Origin: Mycolicibacterium porcinum
GTDB taxonomy: Bacteria; Actinomycetota; Actinomycetes; Mycobacteriales; Mycobacteriaceae
NCBI GenBank assembly: GCA_002086835.1
Contig: MVIG01000003.1
Location: 124,001-188,000, forward strand
Length of the DNA stretch: 64,000 nucleotides
Direction of reading: 5' to 3'
Shown: piece by piece, positions 63,231-64,000 of the stretch
How the letters are laid out: every line of letters starts with the position of its first letter
How positions within the stretch are numbered: the stretch's first letter is position 1
Position numbers and translations under genes: made by a program
The notes under the pieces: model-generated
Told to the model about the DNA's origin: nothing
The model's database searches: none
Seen by the model: only the letters and a program-made list of their open reading frames with translations

Positions 63231-64000
63231 ACCTGCTCATCGTGACCGCGGCATCGCTGGCCGCGCTCGCCCTGGTTCACGGGGCCACATTCCTGATCGG
63301 CCGAAACCTCGGACGGTACAACGTCGTCGACGTGGCCTGGGGTGTCGGATTCATCGCGGTCGCCGCGGTCAGCGCCGTCCTCGGCGCCGGAGATGTGTTC
63401 CGGCGCATCCTGCTGCTGGTGCTGATCACCGTGTGGGCGGGCCGATTGTCCTGGCACATGGTTCTCAAGTCGGCCGGCAAGGGTGAGGATCCGCGCTATC
63501 AGGAGTTGCTGGGCGGCGACTACTCGGCCGGTCACGTGCTGCGCAAGGTGTTCGCGATTCAGGCAGCGGCCACCTGGTTCGTCGCGCTGCCGGTGCAGTT
63601 GTCTTCGACGCTGGGGCCGACCCCGACTGTCCTGCAACCGGTTCTGATTGTGGGTGTATTGATCTGGGCCGTCGGGTTGGCGTTCGAGGCGATCGGCGAC
63701 CACCAGTTGCGCAGGTTCAAGTCCGACCCGGCCAACCGGGGCGCGATCATGGACCGTGGGTTGTGGTCCTGGACACGCCATCCCAACTATTTCGGCGACT
63801 GTTGCGTCTGGTGGGGACTGTGGCTGGCCAGCATCTGCGGATGGCTGTCGCTGACGACGGTGCTTTCGCCGGTGTTAATGACGTACTTCCTGGTGTACGC
63901 GACCGGCGCCCGATTGGCGGAGAAGCACATGGCGGGCCGACCCGGATTCGCAGAATACTGTTCGCGCACTTCATTTTTCATACCGATGACACCGAGATCT
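63227..64000 (+). CDS. DUF1295 membrane protein, 3' end cut by window (Rv0446c-like)
   Basis: 258 codons are visible with no stop before the right edge. Several membrane helices, then the steroid-reductase-like C-terminal part RGLWSWTRHPNYFGD, EKHMAGRPGFAEYCSRTSFFIP, which is near the usual end of DUF1295 proteins, so only a few codons are probably missing. DUF1295 belongs to the isoprenylcysteine methyltransferase/3-oxo-steroid reductase fold; here it may reduce the methylene acyl product (inference). GTG 63227 overlaps the Cfa stop by 4 bp, with AGGAGG 6 nt upstream. Confidence 0.88.
   Translation, partial: MNLLIVTAASLAALALVHGATFLIGRNLGRYNVVDVAWGVGFIAVAAVSAVLGAGDVFRRILLLVLITVWAGRLSWHMVLKSAGKGEDPRYQELLGGDYSAGHVLRKVFAIQAAATWFVALPVQLSSTLGPTPTVLQPVLIVGVLIWAVGLAFEAIGDHQLRRFKSDPANRGAIMDRGLWSWTRHPNYFGDCCVWWGLWLASICGWLSLTTVLSPVLMTYFLVYATGARLAEKHMAGRPGFAEYCSRTSFFIPMTPRS

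Overview
The window looks like chromosomal DNA of a fast-growing mycobacterium (Mycolicibacterium type). The sequence is GC-rich and uses many GTG starts and 4-bp GTGA/ATGA overlaps. From memory of M. tuberculosis, the gene order largely follows the block Rv0956 (purN) back to Rv0924c (mntH), broken by lineage-specific insertions. A second block at the right end matches Rv0449c-Rv0446c. Rv names below are recalled positional counterparts, not search results. I saw no rRNA, tRNA, CRISPR array or intact insertion sequence.

Layout. 1-2.8 kb: purN (partial), the division protein perM and its partner-type 34 kDa antigen homologue. 2.9-9.9 kb: an SfnG-like sulfur monooxygenase, an F420-type oxidoreductase behind a KstR-like box, a lipoprotein whose start codon lies in a long hairpin, thiolase-like protein TLP1, and a TetR regulator with an S9 peptidase behind twin operators. 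9.9-15 kb: sucCD, an M23 peptidase and two unknown membrane proteins, with two CRP-like sites upstream of sucC. 15-21 kb: an inserted P450 and a tight five-gene operon joining an SsuABC-type ABC importer to an AprA-like flavoprotein and a 2x[4Fe-4S] ferredoxin. 21-34.6 kb: uvrD1, chorismate mutase, a decayed DUF559/AbiEi-type fragment inside an inverted repeat, an acyltransferase, gabD, pgi, a collagen-like secreted protein, an SDR, a full-length Fpg/Nei glycosylase, an FUSC transporter, a holin-like protein and cobF. 34.7-43.8 kb: an AurF-DUF4873 fusion, two MFS transporters, a second KstR-like box with an LLM oxidoreductase, then an eroded patch of gene fragments and an acyl-CoA dehydrogenase. 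43.8-54 kb: rnhA, ligD, cutinase, PfkB kinase, MocR regulator with a PNPOx-like protein, a large exported protein and Ku. 54-59.9 kb: a third KstR-like box with SDR/reductase genes, two small exported proteins, mntH, a YbdK-type ligase and an LLM oxidoreductase. 59.9-64 kb: a four-gene fatty-acid modification operon behind a SigK-type promoter.

Genes that work together: ligD, Ku and uvrD1 (end joining and repair); sucCD (TCA cycle); the importer with the flavoprotein and ferredoxin (uptake plus redox chemistry of an organosulfur-like substrate, inferred); perM with the Rv0954-like protein (division); and FAD oxidoreductase, DUF1365, Cfa methyltransferase and DUF1295 (methyl-branched or otherwise modified membrane fatty acids). 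Many genes have a TANNNT -10 element 6-8 nt before the start codon, which suggests leaderless transcripts.
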